64,000 bases of DNA from the NCBI RefSeq assembly GCF_030845175.1, contig NZ_CP132542.1, positions 2,577,501 through 2,641,500 of the forward strand, read 5' to 3'. Below the pieces are notes generated by a model that did no database searches, had not been told where the DNA came from, and saw nothing but the letters and a program-made list of their open reading frames with translations. Shown here in pieces: positions 27,106-37,657 of the stretch. Numbering within the stretch: the first letter of the stretch is position 1; each line of letters opens with the position of its first letter. Made by a program: the position numbers and the translations under genes. The stretch comes from Coralliovum pocilloporae (GTDB lineage Bacteria; Pseudomonadota; Alphaproteobacteria; Rhizobiales; Cohaesibacteraceae).

Positions 27106-30100
27106 ATGGATGATGGTTTAGGCCAGGAGTTGGAAAAGCGGCTGAGCGGGCTGGATGAAGACCAGCTCAGGGTGCTGGCAACCCGCATGTCCCTCCGCTG
27201 TATCCCCCTGCTGCATCGTTTGTGGCAAGTGGCGAATGATAAGGATGCGGCCAATCTGGCACTGCTTCACTTCAGATGTGCCCTGCTTGCCTGGGTGAGG
27301 GCAACCTTCCCGCTTCCTGAAATGGCTTTTGAAGAACTGGCGAGAACAGCCTATCAGGACGCCTGGCAGCTTGATCAGGACGTGGGCGTGGAGCTGTCTC
27401 TCGATGCAGATAATCCGGTCCGGTCCACATCAAGAGCGCTCTACATTCTCAGAACACCCCTACGCCTGAATTTCAGGAGTGATAATGAGCCACCTGCAAG
27501 CGGTATCGAGATTATAAAATGGATTTCCGGTGTCATTGCGTCCTATGACAACAGCCTGAATCACTCCACCGAAATTTTCGGGTCCGATCTTGGGCGACTC
27601 GAAAATGCCATGTTGCCCCACGAATTGGCCAAAGAACCTTTGTGGTCGTCACAAGTATTGTTCCCATTGTCAATCGATAGGGAGAAACTGTCAGAATATC
27701 TGTTCTCCAATGGTGGACATTGGAATATTTGGCTAGAATGGTTCAGCCGCCGATTGAGTGGTGTGTTTGTTGATCCATTGGCAGAGGTAAGTCTGGCCTT
27801 CATACCGAACAAATATTGGGATGAGGGGCCAGTAACCACCAATCAGGTTTTGAGAGATTTTTGGCAGAATTCTATAGATACTCCCTTCGACCCCAAAGCC
27901 CTGGAAAGCTACGCCCCGGGTATCAGTGAGATTCTGGGAGAGGTCGCGAACCGTCTTTCTGAGGATGAACCTGAGCGAAAGGCCTCACCGTCGTCTGCGG
28001 GCACCACCACACCGCCACCCTCAGACCCCAACGAAGCAGCGGCGGACACCTCTCCACCCATAACTGATGACGTCCAAACAGAAACAGATCATGTCTGGCT
28101 CTGCAAATATGCGCCAAATGAGGACGGTCTGACCGGCTTCGAGGGCCGTGCTGAGCCCGGACATTTAGAACCCTGGCCGCGCGGCAATTATGGGACGGGC
28201 AGGTTTCAGCCCGGGCAGCGGGTTTTCTTCTGGCGCAATATGGGCAACCGCGATCTGGGCAGTGGCGTCACGGCCACAGGCGAAGTTGTCGGATTTGATG
28301 AAACTGACGATCAGGTCAGGATAAAGGTGGTCGAAGCCTTCCCGGAGGATGCTGTTCAGCGGGATGATGTGCTCGCCGCCATTACCAAAACCGGTTCAAA
28401 CTGGCCCTATCAGGGCACCATGCGGGCCTTGACGCCGCAGGAAGTGTCAGCCATCGACCGGCTTCTCAAAGAACGAAACCCTCAGAAAGAGAAAGACGAG
28501 ACCGAGGCCGATGATACCTCGGTGGTCCAAGAGGACCCGCCCGAGCGGGAAAACCGTTTTGACGCGGATTATGTGCCGGATGCGCCCGAGAAACTGAATG
28601 ATCATCTGGGCCGCGCTCCTCTGGCCCTCACACTGGCCTACAGGCTCAACAGGATCATTGATGAACAGGGCGGGCAAAGGCCTGCCCGGACGCCCGCAAA
28701 CGGTAGAGTTGATGCTGCCTCATGGACAGGGGTTACGGAGGGACCTCGGGATCCGGATCAGGACGAGAACGGTTTTGTCGCCCATATTGATTCCCCCTGG
28801 GGCGGGGGCAAGTCCACCTTTGCCAATCATCTCTGCCGTATTCTGAGCCCCGGTCGCTACGGACTTGATCCATTCGCTGACAAACAAGAGACTGAGAGAG
28901 AAAGGGCAAAGAGACTAGGTTTTCTGGCTGACCTCGACCTTGCGAATGAGGAGCGCTGGCCGGAGAACTATCGTCGTCCGTGGTTCATCGCGCATTACAA
29001 TATCTGGCGACACGAGACGGTCGACCCGCCCTGGTGGAATTTCTATGAAGTTATCCGGAAGCAGGTCTTCACTGCGGTCAGGCACGAAGAGGCACGCGGC
29101 GACCGGGCAGAACGGCTGGGGCGCTGGCTGGACCTCTGGGCAAGGGAATATATCTGGCGTCTGTTCACTCCGCAAACCAGAATACTGGTGCTGGCGGCAC
29201 TCCTGTCCTTCACGCTCTATGCCCTGTTTTTCGGGCTCGGGCTCGATAGCCTTCTCGGCATTGAGGATGCGGCCCTGACTAAGGGAGTGAAAGGCGTGCT
29301 CGGCATTGCCGGTTCCACAGCCGGTCTCCTGGCGCTGACGCGACCCTTGTCCAATGCGTTGATGACAAGCCTGCTGTCATCCCGGGATGCCAAGGTCTTC
29401 GGCATCAAAGATCCGTTTGAGAGCTTCAGGCGCCACTATGCGGATATGATGGCGCGGCTGGGCGCACCGGTTCTGGTGGTGATTGATGATGTGGACCGCT
29501 GTCAAAACAAGAGTGTGACAGACCTGCTGATCGGCCTGATGACCATCTTCAAATCTTCCAATGTGGTCTATCTGCTGCTCGGGGACCGGTCATGGATCGA
29601 AAAGGCCTGCGAAAAACTCCATACCAATATGCGGCGAGATGGCGAGACACATTCCGAATTCGCCCGTCGCTATGCGGAAAAGGCTATTCAGATGTCTATC
29701 CTTTTGCCCGCAATCAGCGAGGATACGCGCAAGAGCTATATTGACCGGCTGCTTGTCTCTGATGCCGCGGTGGGAGACGGTGACAAGGTTGCGCTTCTTA
29801 TCCAGCCCCATGACCTTGACGACGGACCAGCCCCTACAACAGAGACGGCAGACGAACCGCAGCCCGTCGAGAACGCTCCCGCCCAGAAGAAACGTGAACC
29901 GGTTGCCCGGTCTGTTCTGCAGGAAGGGGTGAAAACGGTTCTTGAGCAGGGGGCGGGCAACAGCAAGGAACGATTGCGGCAATATCTTCGCGCCCGGCAG
30001 GTCAGTGAGGCGGATATCTCCGCCAGCAAGGCCCGGATTGCTGAGACAGTGGCCATCGCCTCGGCCACATCTGATGAGGCGGACCGTCAGATCCGGTTTG

Positions 30101-30558
30101 CCCTGTCGGATTTCTCAACCCTGTTGCCGGATAACCCGCGCCGTATCAAGCTCATCATCAATATGATGGCCACCTATCAGAACAGTGCTCTGCAGGCACT
30201 GGATGCGTTCGATCTGGGCGGGGAGCGCTGGCAGCAATTGCTGGCCTTTGTGATCCTGAGCACAGAGCGGGCATGGATCTGGGAACGTCTTTTGAGGGAT
30301 GAAGCCTTGTCAGGTCGCCTTCTGCCCCTGGTTGGCAAGCCGGAGGCAGACTGGCAGAAACTGGCACAATCAGACGAAGAAGGTGGCTCCAGCCTGGATC
30401 GTGATGTCTGTAAAATCCTGTCTGATGATCTCGCGCACGGGCTGCTGTTCACCGGCTGGAAGCAGAAAGAGGGCGGCACTGCCACCCCCATCCGGCTGAC
30501 CCAGGACGCCCTGGCTGATTTCCGTATCCTCATGCCGCTCACGAAACGGCAGGGGTAA
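27106..30558 (+). CDS. Large KAP-family P-loop NTPase with EVE/PUA-like insert; candidate defence protein
   Basis: 1150 residues. Residues 1-290 are an unassigned, mainly helical region with a Trp-rich piece (HWNIWLEWFSRRLSG). A Pro/Ser-rich linker leads to about 328-455, which resembles an EVE/PUA-like domain (DHVWLCKYAPNEDG, RFQPGQRVFFWR, TGEVVGFDE, NWPYQGTMRALT); EVE domains read modified bases. The KAP NTPase follows: Walker A DSPWGGGKST (about 562-571), the NIWRHETVDPPWWNF element (about 630), two membrane helices (about 690-712 and 729-750), and Walker B VLVVIDDVDRC (about 789). A C-terminal regulatory part ends the protein. Membrane helices inserted between Walker A and B are typical of KAP proteins, some of which act in phage exclusion. 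ATG 27106 has GGGAG upstream. The EVE call is by eye; the defence role is inference. Confidence 0.85.
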   Translation: MDDGLGQELEKRLSGLDEDQLRVLATRMSLRCIPLLHRLWQVANDKDAANLALLHFRCALLAWVRATFPLPEMAFEELARTAYQDAWQLDQDVGVELSLDADNPVRSTSRALYILRTPLRLNFRSDNEPPASGIEIIKWISGVIASYDNSLNHSTEIFGSDLGRLENAMLPHELAKEPLWSSQVLFPLSIDREKLSEYLFSNGGHWNIWLEWFSRRLSGVFVDPLAEVSLAFIPNKYWDEGPVTTNQVLRDFWQNSIDTPFDPKALESYAPGISEILGEVANRLSEDEPERKASPSSAGTTTPPPSDPNEAAADTSPPITDDVQTETDHVWLCKYAPNEDGLTGFEGRAEPGHLEPWPRGNYGTGRFQPGQRVFFWRNMGNRDLGSGVTATGEVVGFDETDDQVRIKVVEAFPEDAVQRDDVLAAITKTGSNWPYQGTMRALTPQEVSAIDRLLKERNPQKEKDETEADDTSVVQEDPPERENRFDADYVPDAPEKLNDHLGRAPLALTLAYRLNRIIDEQGGQRPARTPANGRVDAASWTGVTEGPRDPDQDENGFVAHIDSPWGGGKSTFANHLCRILSPGRYGLDPFADKQETERERAKRLGFLADLDLANEERWPENYRRPWFIAHYNIWRHETVDPPWWNFYEVIRKQVFTAVRHEEARGDRAERLGRWLDLWAREYIWRLFTPQTRILVLAALLSFTLYALFFGLGLDSLLGIEDAALTKGVKGVLGIAGSTAGLLALTRPLSNALMTSLLSSRDAKVFGIKDPFESFRRHYADMMARLGAPVLVVIDDVDRCQNKSVTDLLIGLMTIFKSSNVVYLLLGDRSWIEKACEKLHTNMRRDGETHSEFARRYAEKAIQMSILLPAISEDTRKSYIDRLLVSDAAVGDGDKVALLIQPHDLDDGPAPTTETADEPQPVENAPAQKKREPVARSVLQEGVKTVLEQGAGNSKERLRQYLRARQVSEADISASKARIAETVAIASATSDEADRQIRFALSDFSTLLPDNPRRIKLIINMMATYQNSALQALDAFDLGGERWQQLLAFVILSTERAWIWERLLRDEALSGRLLPLVGKPEADWQKLAQSDEEGGSSLDRDVCKILSDDLAHGLLFTGWKQKEGGTATPIRLTQDALADFRILMPLTKRQG

Positions 30559-30570
30559 AGGTCCGGTACT

Positions 30571-30978
30571 TTAGTCGTCTTCGGCTTCGGAGAAATCCAT
30601 AGCCGTGCCATTCATGCAATAGCGCAGGCCGGTGGGTTTGGGGCCGTCGGGGAAGACATGGCCGAGGTGAGCGTCACAGCGGGAGCATTTGACTTCCGTC
30701 CGCTTCATGAACCAGGAGCGATCCACATGCTCGCTCACAGCGCCGGGTTCCACAGGTTCGTAAAAGCTCGGCCAGCCAGTGCCTGAATCGAATTTGGTCT
30801 CGGATTCGAACAGATCCTGTCCGCAACAGACGCAGGAATAGAAACCCTTGCGTTTCTCATCCCAGTAAGGGCCGGTAAAGGCGCGTTCTGTGCCGTTCTG
30901 CCGGGTGACATAATATTGCTCTGGTGAGAGCTGGGTTTTCCATTCCTGATCGCTTTTGACGACTTTTTCACCGCTCAT
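30571..30978 (-). CDS. msrB: Peptide-methionine (R)-S-oxide reductase
   Basis: 135 residues. MsrB repairs oxidised methionine (R-sulfoxide). The four zinc Cys are in CVCCGQDLF and [12 protein letters not shown], the substrate motif is GTGWPSF, and the catalytic Cys is in RYCMNGTAM. Start 30978 ([13 protein letters not shown]) is the usual family start; an in-frame start at 31026 would add 16 residues. The gene converges on the KAP gene with 12 bp between stops. Confidence 0.96.
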   Translation of the reverse strand: MSGEKVVKSDQEWKTQLSPEQYYVTRQNGTERAFTGPYWDEKRKGFYSCVCCGQDLFESETKFDSGTGWPSFYEPVEPGAVSEHVDRSWFMKRTEVKCSRCDAHLGHVFPDGPKPTGLRYCMNGTAMDFSEAEDD

Positions 30979-31286
30979 GGTCTCAGATCCGTCTTTCCTC
31001 GCAGCCTTACCGGCTGTCCCTGCCAAGCACTTGGCTCAATCTCTGAATTAGAGGTGTTTTGCTACCTGATCGTCCTGCAGCACCTCTTTCTGTTCTCATA
31101 TTTGAGGACTTTGTCGGTCTCGCGCAAGCTTACTGGCTTTGGAAATGCTCAAATTCTCGCGAATCTGTTAAACCGGTGTTCACGATAAGTCCGTTTATTG
31201 AGAGGACCTGCAGCCGCCTTCGGGCTCATGCAGGCAAGGCAACGGCTTTGCGATCGCGGTTCGGATGCGATTGGAGAGGAGCATAA
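30979..31286. other. 308-bp divergent intergenic region before mrp operon
   Basis: Should contain promoters for msrB and the mrp operon. GGAGAGGAG at about 31271-31280 is the mrpA ribosome site. No further element could be assigned. Confidence 0.4.
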
Positions 31287-33638
31287 ATGAGCTGGTTGGG
31301 GATTGATGCTTTCTACTGGGCGCTGGCAGCGCCGTTTCTGGCTGCCGCTGCCGCTCCGGTACTCACCGCACTTCTCAAACACCGGGCCGGATGGGTTTTA
31401 GCCCTTGCTCCGGCCTTTATTGTTTATCATCTCGGGTCTTATCTGGGGGTGATTGCGTCTGGCAATGTGGCGCAGATCGGTGTGCCCTGGGTGCCATCCT
31501 TCGGGGTTGACTTCTCCTTCTATATTGATGGTCTCAGCCTGCTGTTCGGCCTGCTGATCTCCGGTATCGGCACGTTTATCATCATCTATGCGGGCGGTTA
31601 TCTGAAGGGGCATCCCAATCAGGGCCGGTTCTTCTCCTTCATCCTCATGTTCATGGGGTCGATGCTGGGTGTGGTTCTTGCCGATAACCTGATGACATTG
31701 TTCATCTATTGGGAACTGACCTCGATCACGTCCTTCCTGTTGATCGGCTTTGACCACAAGCGTGAGGCGTCTCGCCGTGCGGCTATTCAGGCGCTGGTGG
31801 TCACCGGCGGCGGTGGTCTGGTCATGCTGGCAGGCTTCCTGGTGCTGATGTCGGCCACCGGCATGGGCAGCATGTCAGAGGTTATCTCGTCCGGAGACCT
31901 GCTGCGGGATCATCCGCTTTATGTGCCGATCCTCTTCCTAATCCTTGGTGGTGCCTTTACCAAATCAGCGCAGTTCCCGTTCCACTTCTGGCTCCCCAAC
32001 GCCATGGAAGCGCCGACGCCGGTTTCCGCATATCTGCACTCGGCCACCATGGTGAAAGCCGGTGTCTATCTGCTGATGCGCATTCAGCCGGTTTTCGGTG
32101 ACACCATTGTCTGGAGCACGGTTCTGCCGTTGTTCGGTGGCGTGACCCTGTTGCTTGGTGCGGTGCTTGCCGTCCGGCAGAAGGACCTGAAACTGATCCT
32201 GGCCAATACCACCGTTGCGTCACTCGGCCTTCTGGTCATGCTGACCGGCACCAGTGTTGACTATGTCATCAAGGGTGCCGCGCTCTATCTCTTTGCTCAC
32301 TCCCTGTTCAAGGGTGCCCTGTTCATGGTCGCAGGTATTATTGACCACGAAACCGGAACCCGTGACATCACAAGGCTGGGCGGGCAGATGAAGGCGATGC
32401 CCATCACTTTTGCCGCCGCCATTGTCGCGGCCTGGTCCATGGCCGGGCTTCCGGCCAGTATCGGCTTCATGGCGAAGGAAACCATGTATGACGGGCTCTG
32501 GCATGGCAGCAATGAATTTGCCATGGCTTTGCTTGCGGTAGCCATTGTCGGCAATGGTCTGATGTTTGCAGCCGGCTTTGCCGTTGCCATCAAGCCGTTC
32601 TTCGGACAGCCGACCAAGACACCGAAACACGCTCATGAGGCGCCGATCAGCCTGTGGCTTGGCCCTGTTGTTCTGGCAACACTCGGCATAGTCGCTATGT
32701 TCTATGGCGGCTTTACCAGTGCCCACCTGATCTCGCCGACCGCATCATCTATTGCGGGCAAGCCGCTTGATGTGCTGGTCGGCAATGAGATTCACATCAA
32801 TGCGGCCTTTGGCTTCTCCCTGATTACCATCGCGCTTGGCATGCTGGTGTTCTGGAAGCTGAACCGTATCCGCACAACCGGTCTGTTCCTGCCATTTGAG
32901 AGCATGGGATATGGCCCGGATCGCGGCTTTGACATGGTGATCAAGGGGCTTGTGCACTTCTCGACAACCGTGACCCGCATTCTTCAGGGTGGTCGCCTTG
33001 AGGTCTATATGTTCGCCACGTTTGTGCTGACTGCCGTGGTTCTGATCTGGCCAATGATCGCTTTTGATGAATTGCCGCTGATGCCGGAATGGCCGGAACT
33101 GATGTTCTATGAGTGGGCCATCCTGCTGATTGCGGCTCTTGGCATCATAGCGGTCATCGTCGCTCCCAACAGACTGACGGCGATTGTGTCGCTCGGTATT
33201 CAGGGCTTTGCTGTCGCGCTGATCTTCATGCTGTTTGGTGCGCCGGACCTTTCCTTTACCCAGTTCATGGTGGAGACCCTGTCTGTGGTGATCCTGGCTC
33301 TGGTCATGACAAGGCTCAATCTGTCGCCACATGACCACAGGCATTTCAAGGAAAAGCTGGTGGATGGCGGCGTAGCGCTGGCCTGTGGTGGTGCGTTCGC
33401 GCTGCTGCTGCTGAAGGTCTCTCAGGTGCCATTCAATTCAAGCCTGTCCGAGTTCTTTGCAGAAAACAGCCGGGTGATTGCCCATGGCCGCAACATCGTC
33501 AACGTCATCATTGTCGACTTCCGCGGACTGGATACGCTGGGTGAGATTGCGGTGGTGATGATTACCGGGCTTGCCGTACTGGCGCTCATCCGGGTGAAAA
33601 CCAGAAAAGACAAGACGGAAGAGGAGGCCACATCATGA
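31287..33638 (+). CDS. mrpA: Mrp Na+(K+)/H+ antiporter subunit A
   Basis: 783 residues, polytopic membrane protein related to Nuo[19 protein letters not shown]-type helices, [20 protein letters not shown] and [20 protein letters not shown] contain the conserved proton-path Lys and His residues. The C-terminal about 200 residues match the MbhE-like extension of MrpA ([33 protein letters not shown]). Mrp complexes exchange Na+ or K+ for H+ and need all seven subunits. The length fits separate A and B subunits, not the fused AB form known in some relatives. Stop overlaps mrpB start by 4 bp. Which cation is moved is unknown. Confidence 0.96.
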   Translation: MSWLGIDAFYWALAAPFLAAAAAPVLTALLKHRAGWVLALAPAFIVYHLGSYLGVIASGNVAQIGVPWVPSFGVDFSFYIDGLSLLFGLLISGIGTFIIIYAGGYLKGHPNQGRFFSFILMFMGSMLGVVLADNLMTLFIYWELTSITSFLLIGFDHKREASRRAAIQALVVTGGGGLVMLAGFLVLMSATGMGSMSEVISSGDLLRDHPLYVPILFLILGGAFTKSAQFPFHFWLPNAMEAPTPVSAYLHSATMVKAGVYLLMRIQPVFGDTIVWSTVLPLFGGVTLLLGAVLAVRQKDLKLILANTTVASLGLLVMLTGTSVDYVIKGAALYLFAHSLFKGALFMVAGIIDHETGTRDITRLGGQMKAMPITFAAAIVAAWSMAGLPASIGFMAKETMYDGLWHGSNEFAMALLAVAIVGNGLMFAAGFAVAIKPFFGQPTKTPKHAHEAPISLWLGPVVLATLGIVAMFYGGFTSAHLISPTASSIAGKPLDVLVGNEIHINAAFGFSLITIALGMLVFWKLNRIRTTGLFLPFESMGYGPDRGFDMVIKGLVHFSTTVTRILQGGRLEVYMFATFVLTAVVLIWPMIAFDELPLMPEWPELMFYEWAILLIAALGIIAVIVAPNRLTAIVSLGIQGFAVALIFMLFGAPDLSFTQFMVETLSVVILALVMTRLNLSPHDHRHFKEKLVDGGVALACGGAFALLLLKVSQVPFNSSLSEFFAENSRVIAHGRNIVNVIIVDFRGLDTLGEIAVVMITGLAVLALIRVKTRKDKTEEEATS

Positions 33639-34054
33639 GAACGGTGATCTTCCGAACCATTGCCCCCTATCTGACGGCACTGATGGTTCTGTTCTCGATT
33701 TTCGTGACCCTGCGTGGCCATAACGAGCCGGGCGGCGGGTTTATCGGCGGCCTGATTGCGGCATCAGCCATTGCCATCTACGGGGTGGCTGCTGGCGTCT
33801 CCTCTGTCCGGCGGTCCATTTATTATCACCCGATGGCCTTTTCAGGCTTCGGGTTGTTTATGGCGGCGATTGCCGGTCTTCCCTCTCTCTGGGAGCGAGT
33901 GCCGTTTCTGACCGGTCTCTGGGTTTTCCCGGAAATCTTCGGGGTAGAGCTGGCCCTTTCGACGCCGCTTATCTTTGATCTCGGGGTTTATTTCGTGGTG
34001 ATGGGGGCGCTCAGCTCCATTGCCCTGGCGCTTGAGGAAAGGGAGGACAAATAA
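33635..34054 (+). CDS. mrpB: Mrp antiporter subunit B
   Basis: 139 residues with about four membrane helices. [20 protein letters not shown] is the MrpB signature, and [20 protein letters not shown] the final helix. ATG overlaps the mrpA stop (ATGA). Its own stop shares a base with the mrpC start (TAATG), indicating coupled translation along the operon. Confidence 0.95.
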   Translation: MRTVIFRTIAPYLTALMVLFSIFVTLRGHNEPGGGFIGGLIAASAIAIYGVAAGVSSVRRSIYYHPMAFSGFGLFMAAIAGLPSLWERVPFLTGLWVFPEIFGVELALSTPLIFDLGVYFVVMGALSSIALALEEREDK

Positions 34055-34431
34055 TGGAAACCGCTCTTTCTGCGCTCGTGGGCCTGTTCTTTGCGGCCTC
34101 CATCTATCTGATGCTGTCGAGCTACACGATCCGCATTCTGCTGGGTGTGGCTCTGCTGGGCAATGCGGTGAACCTGCTGATTTTCACGGCAGGCCGGATC
34201 ACCCGTGAAGTGCCGCCGATCATTGCACCGGATCAACAGGTGCCGGATGTGGTGACAGCCAATCCGCTGCCACAGGCTCTCATCCTGACAGCCATTGTGA
34301 TTTCGTTCTCCTTCTTTGCCTTCCTGCTGGTCCTGGCTTTCCGGGCCTATCAGGCACTTGAGACGGATAATACCAACCAGATGCGCACAGCCGAGCCGGA
34401 AGGCGAACGCGTGCCGCCAACCAGCTATTGA
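34054..34431 (+). CDS. mrpC: Mrp antiporter subunit C
   Basis: 125 residues, homologue of NuoK, with three membrane helices (LMLSSYTIRILLGVALLGNA, ADPLPQALILTAIV-type third helix reading NPLPQALILTAIVISFSF). A hydrophilic tail of about 25 residues rich in Asn and Glu is longer than in NuoK. Translationally coupled to mrpB; 14 bp before mrpD. Confidence 0.95.
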   Translation: METALSALVGLFFAASIYLMLSSYTIRILLGVALLGNAVNLLIFTAGRITREVPPIIAPDQQVPDVVTANPLPQALILTAIVISFSFFAFLLVLAFRAYQALETDNTNQMRTAEPEGERVPPTSY

Positions 34432-34445
34432 TCGGGGGCAAGTGA

Positions 34446-36032
34446 ATGGCAGGCAAGAGCGATCACGCTGTTGATATTTCCAAGGCAATGGTAGTCGAGC
34501 CGGTCGCGCTCGGTGACATGCTGGTTATCGCGCCGATCTGTATCACCATCATTGCCGGGGCACTGCTTCTGATGTTCCGCAAGAATATCAGTCTTCATCC
34601 CACTCTGGCTTTCCTGGCGCTTGCGGGGCTCGTTGTCTCCAACAGTGCGCTGGTGATGCGGATTATGGATACGGGGCCGATCACCATGACCATGGGGCGC
34701 TGGTTGCCGCCCTTCGGTATTTCCTTTTCGGTGGACCTGCTCGGCGCAACGCTGACCCTGATTGCATCCGTCGTCGCTCTGGCGGTCAGCATCTACGCGG
34801 CAATAGACATTGACAAGGTCGGCAGACGCTACGGCTTCTATCCGTTTCTCATGCTGCTGATGACAGGTGTTTCAGGGGCGTTTCTCACAGGCGATATCTT
34901 CAATCTCTATGTGTGGTTTGAGGTCTTGCTGATCTCCTCTTTCGGTCTGATCGTGCTTGGCTCGGAAAAGGTGCAGCTGGATGGTGCCGTCAAATATGCT
35001 CTGCTGAACCTGATTGCCACGACCCTGTTTCTGGTGGCGACCGGCTATCTCTATGGAACGCTTGGCACCCTGAATATGGCCGATATCACCATCAAGGTCA
35101 GCAAGCTGGATGATACAGCGCCGATCAACACGATTGCCGCACTTTATGCGCTGGCTTTTGCCATGAAGGCTGCGGCATTCCCCGTCAATTTCTGGCTTCC
35201 GGCCTCCTATCATACACCGCGTATTGTGGTCTCTGCGGTCTTCGCCGGGCTTCTGACCAAGGTTGGTGTCTATGCTCTGCTGAGAACACTGGTGATGATC
35301 ATGCCGGCCGCGCGTGACCAGTATGCGGATATCCTGCTTTTTGTGGCGATTTTCACCATGCTGGCAGGTGTTCTTGGGGCTCTTGCGCAGAATGACGTGA
35401 GACGGCTCCTGGGCTATCTGGTGATCTCCGGCATCGGCTCCATGATGGCCGGTGTTGCCCTTGGTGAGCAACTTGGCCTCTCCGGTGCCATTCTCTATGC
35501 GATCCATTCCATCATCGTGATGACCGGGCTCTATCTGGCTCTTGGGGTTGTCATGCGCCTGTCTGGCGGGCGGTACAATCTGGCAGAACTGGGGGGTGCC
35601 TATCAGGCGAGTTCCTATCTGTCGGCCATTTTCATTGTTCTGGCCTTTGCGGTTGCCGGTCTGCCGCCATTCTCAGGCTTCTGGCCCAAGGTGATGCTGG
35701 TCAGTGCGGCGCTTGATGCAGAACAGAACCTGCTGGCCGGTGTCATTCTTCTGGCGGGCCTGCTCACATCAATTGCCATTTTCCGGGTCTGGGCTCATGC
35801 CTTCTGGCGCAGCGGACCGATTGGCACGCCGGACGGCAATGATGGCCCGGCGCTTGAACCTGTTGCCAGATCTGACCGGTGGAGCCTTTACCTGCCAGTG
35901 ACGGTGCTGACAGGCATTGTTATTGCGCTTGGCGTCTGGCCGGAGCCTGTCTTCCAGGTTGCTGGCAGCAGTGCGCTGGGCTTAATCCATCCCGGTGATT
36001 ATCTTTCATCCGTCTTCGGAGGTGCCAGATGA
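34446..36032 (+). CDS. mrpD: Mrp antiporter subunit D
   Basis: 528 residues, NuoM/NuoN-like. Key segments: FNLYVWFEVLLISSFGL (conserved Glu), FAMKAAAFPVNFWLPASYHT (conserved Lys), AIHSIIVMTGLYLALGVVMR and GLPPFSGFWPKVML. It forms a second proton channel of the complex. The first about 30 residues are hydrophilic and unconserved, so an internal start is possible, but ATG 34446 has a GGGGGCAAGTGA leader close to mrpC and keeps the operon tight. Stop overlaps mrpE start by 4 bp. Confidence 0.96.
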   Translation: MAGKSDHAVDISKAMVVEPVALGDMLVIAPICITIIAGALLLMFRKNISLHPTLAFLALAGLVVSNSALVMRIMDTGPITMTMGRWLPPFGISFSVDLLGATLTLIASVVALAVSIYAAIDIDKVGRRYGFYPFLMLLMTGVSGAFLTGDIFNLYVWFEVLLISSFGLIVLGSEKVQLDGAVKYALLNLIATTLFLVATGYLYGTLGTLNMADITIKVSKLDDTAPINTIAALYALAFAMKAAAFPVNFWLPASYHTPRIVVSAVFAGLLTKVGVYALLRTLVMIMPAARDQYADILLFVAIFTMLAGVLGALAQNDVRRLLGYLVISGIGSMMAGVALGEQLGLSGAILYAIHSIIVMTGLYLALGVVMRLSGGRYNLAELGGAYQASSYLSAIFIVLAFAVAGLPPFSGFWPKVMLVSAALDAEQNLLAGVILLAGLLTSIAIFRVWAHAFWRSGPIGTPDGNDGPALEPVARSDRWSLYLPVTVLTGIVIALGVWPEPVFQVAGSSALGLIHPGDYLSSVFGGAR

Positions 36033-36505
36033 CAGGACTGTTTCTTATCAATGTTCTGATGGCGATTGCCTGGGGGGCGGTCACAGGTTCGTTCGACCCG
36101 GTCAATCTGCTGTTCGGCTTTGTGCTCAGCATGCTGGCGCTACTGCTGATCCGGGAGCAGATCGGGACGGTCGGCTATTTCCGCCGGGCGCGCAAGATAA
36201 CGGGTCTGGCCGGACTGTTCCTGTATGAACTGGTCCTGTCGGCAGTGCGGGTTTTCGTGATTGTCATCCGCCCGGATATGAATCTGAAACCGGCTGTTTT
36301 CGCCTATCCTCTGACGGTCGACAGGGATTTCGAGATTACATTGCTTGCTAACCTCATCACGCTGACACCGGGCACACTGTCTGTTGATGTCTCTGAGGAC
36401 AGAAAGACCCTGTTCGTTCATGCTGTCGACGGTGCCGATGTGGACGCGACTATTGCTGACATCCGCAATGGTTTTGAGCGCAAGATTATGGAGGCGTTCC
36501 GCTGA
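36029..36505 (+). CDS. mrpE: Mrp antiporter subunit E
   Basis: 158 residues, two to three N-terminal membrane helices and a cytoplasmic domain. FDPVNLLFGFVLSMLALLLI and LANLITLTPGTLSVDVSEDR are family hallmarks. Starts within the mrpD stop (ATGA) and ends sharing one base with the mrpF start. Confidence 0.95.
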   Translation: MTGLFLINVLMAIAWGAVTGSFDPVNLLFGFVLSMLALLLIREQIGTVGYFRRARKITGLAGLFLYELVLSAVRVFVIVIRPDMNLKPAVFAYPLTVDRDFEITLLANLITLTPGTLSVDVSEDRKTLFVHAVDGADVDATIADIRNGFERKIMEAFR

Positions 36506-36867
36506 TGACCATAGACAGTTTCTTTGACGCCTGTATCACCCTTTCGCTGCTGTTGCTGTGCCTGTCCTTTCTGGCGATTATTGTGCGCATCGTACGTGGC
36601 CCGACATTGCCGGACCGGATACTCGCGCTTGATATGCTGGTGGCTGTTGGTATCGGCTTTATCGCGGTGATCGGTCTTAAGACCGGCTATACGCTCTATC
36701 TGGATATCGCTATTGCGCTTGGACTGGTTGGCTTCCTGGCGACCGTGGCCTTTGCCCGGTTTGTTCTGCATCGTGGTCAGGCATCCGAACAGACGGATCA
36801 GATAGAGAAGAGCCAGCCAGAAAGTGCCCAGCCTGAGAGTGCCCAGAGTGAGGGGAACCCATCATGA
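36505..36867 (+). CDS. mrpF: Mrp antiporter subunit F
   Basis: 120 residues, three membrane helices; [20 protein letters not shown] is the MrpF signature. After about residue 92 comes a hydrophilic tail with a short repeated Q-P-E-S-A-Q pattern. Overlaps mrpG by 4 bp. Confidence 0.95.
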   Translation: MTIDSFFDACITLSLLLLCLSFLAIIVRIVRGPTLPDRILALDMLVAVGIGFIAVIGLKTGYTLYLDIAIALGLVGFLATVAFARFVLHRGQASEQTDQIEKSQPESAQPESAQSEGNPS

Positions 36868-37214
36868 TCTTTAGTGTACTGGAAGCCCTGAGCGCAGTTC
36901 TGGTGTTGATTGGAGCTCTTTTTGCTCTGGTTGCCTCAATCGGTATCCTCAGATTTCCCGATCTCTACACCCGGATGCATGCGGCTTCAAAAGCGGGGAC
37001 ACTCGGGTCTGGCCTGATGCTGCTGGCATTGGCCATCCACTCCCTGGAGCCGGATGTGGTGACACGCGCTCTGGCAGGTATAATCTTCTTCCTGCTGACC
37101 GCACCTATTTCGTCTCACCTTCTGGCACGGGCGGCCTATGTGGTCGGTTACAAGCCTTGGGACGGGACTGTTCGCGATGACTACAAGGACTATCTGGACA
37201 AGGGTGGTCAATAA
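36864..37214 (+). CDS. mrpG: Mrp antiporter subunit G
   Basis: 116 residues, three membrane helices; [20 protein letters not shown] and [19 protein letters not shown] are diagnostic. It is the last gene of the operon, ending 29 bp before a strong intrinsic terminator. Confidence 0.95.
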   Translation: MIFSVLEALSAVLVLIGALFALVASIGILRFPDLYTRMHAASKAGTLGSGLMLLALAIHSLEPDVVTRALAGIIFFLLTAPISSHLLARAAYVVGYKPWDGTVRDDYKDYLDKGGQ

Positions 37215-37243
37215 TAATTTTTGCTTCGGTTCTGCAAATCATG

Positions 37244-37270
37244 CCTCCGCCACCTGGCGGAGGTTTTTTT
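37244..37270 (+). terminator. Intrinsic terminator of mrp operon
   Basis: CCTCCGCC (37244-37251) pairs with GGCGGAGG (37256-37263), loop ACCT, followed by seven T. Confidence 0.95.
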
Positions 37271-37657
37271 ATGGTCTGAGCCTTCCCTCGTGACCGTTGG
37301 ATGGATGTTGTTGGGGAGGGTTGAAGATACAAGATACGTGTTAATACTTAAGTTTGATTGAGCTGTACGTTCTGTTCATATGGTGTTTTTTGCCAAAAAG
37401 TCGTTGTCATTACTGTTATTGCCATTTGCTAATATTGTTGTCGTGCTATTTACACATTTGTGTTCAATAAATTTCTTGTATGGCCTTGTAATATCTTATC
37501 TTACCAGTATAAACACGACATCGAGATAATTTTCAGATTTCAGAATCGCTAAAATTCAGAATTGGTACCCGCTAATTCCCCGAGCGTAAGAAATCGAAGC
37601 ATTTATGACAGACTTCCGAAGGGTTCAACCTTTTTTAGAAAAGAAGAGAAGAGTTCA
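37271..37657 (+). promoter_or_regulatory. AT-rich upstream region of mucR
   Basis: About 390 bp, markedly richer in A and T than its surroundings, without a convincing gene. It includes the small palindrome ACACATTTGTGT and many T-runs. Ros/MucR proteins bind AT-rich DNA with T-A steps and often repress their own gene, so autoregulatory sites are likely here. AGAAGAGAAG is the ribosome site of mucR. Confidence 0.5.
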
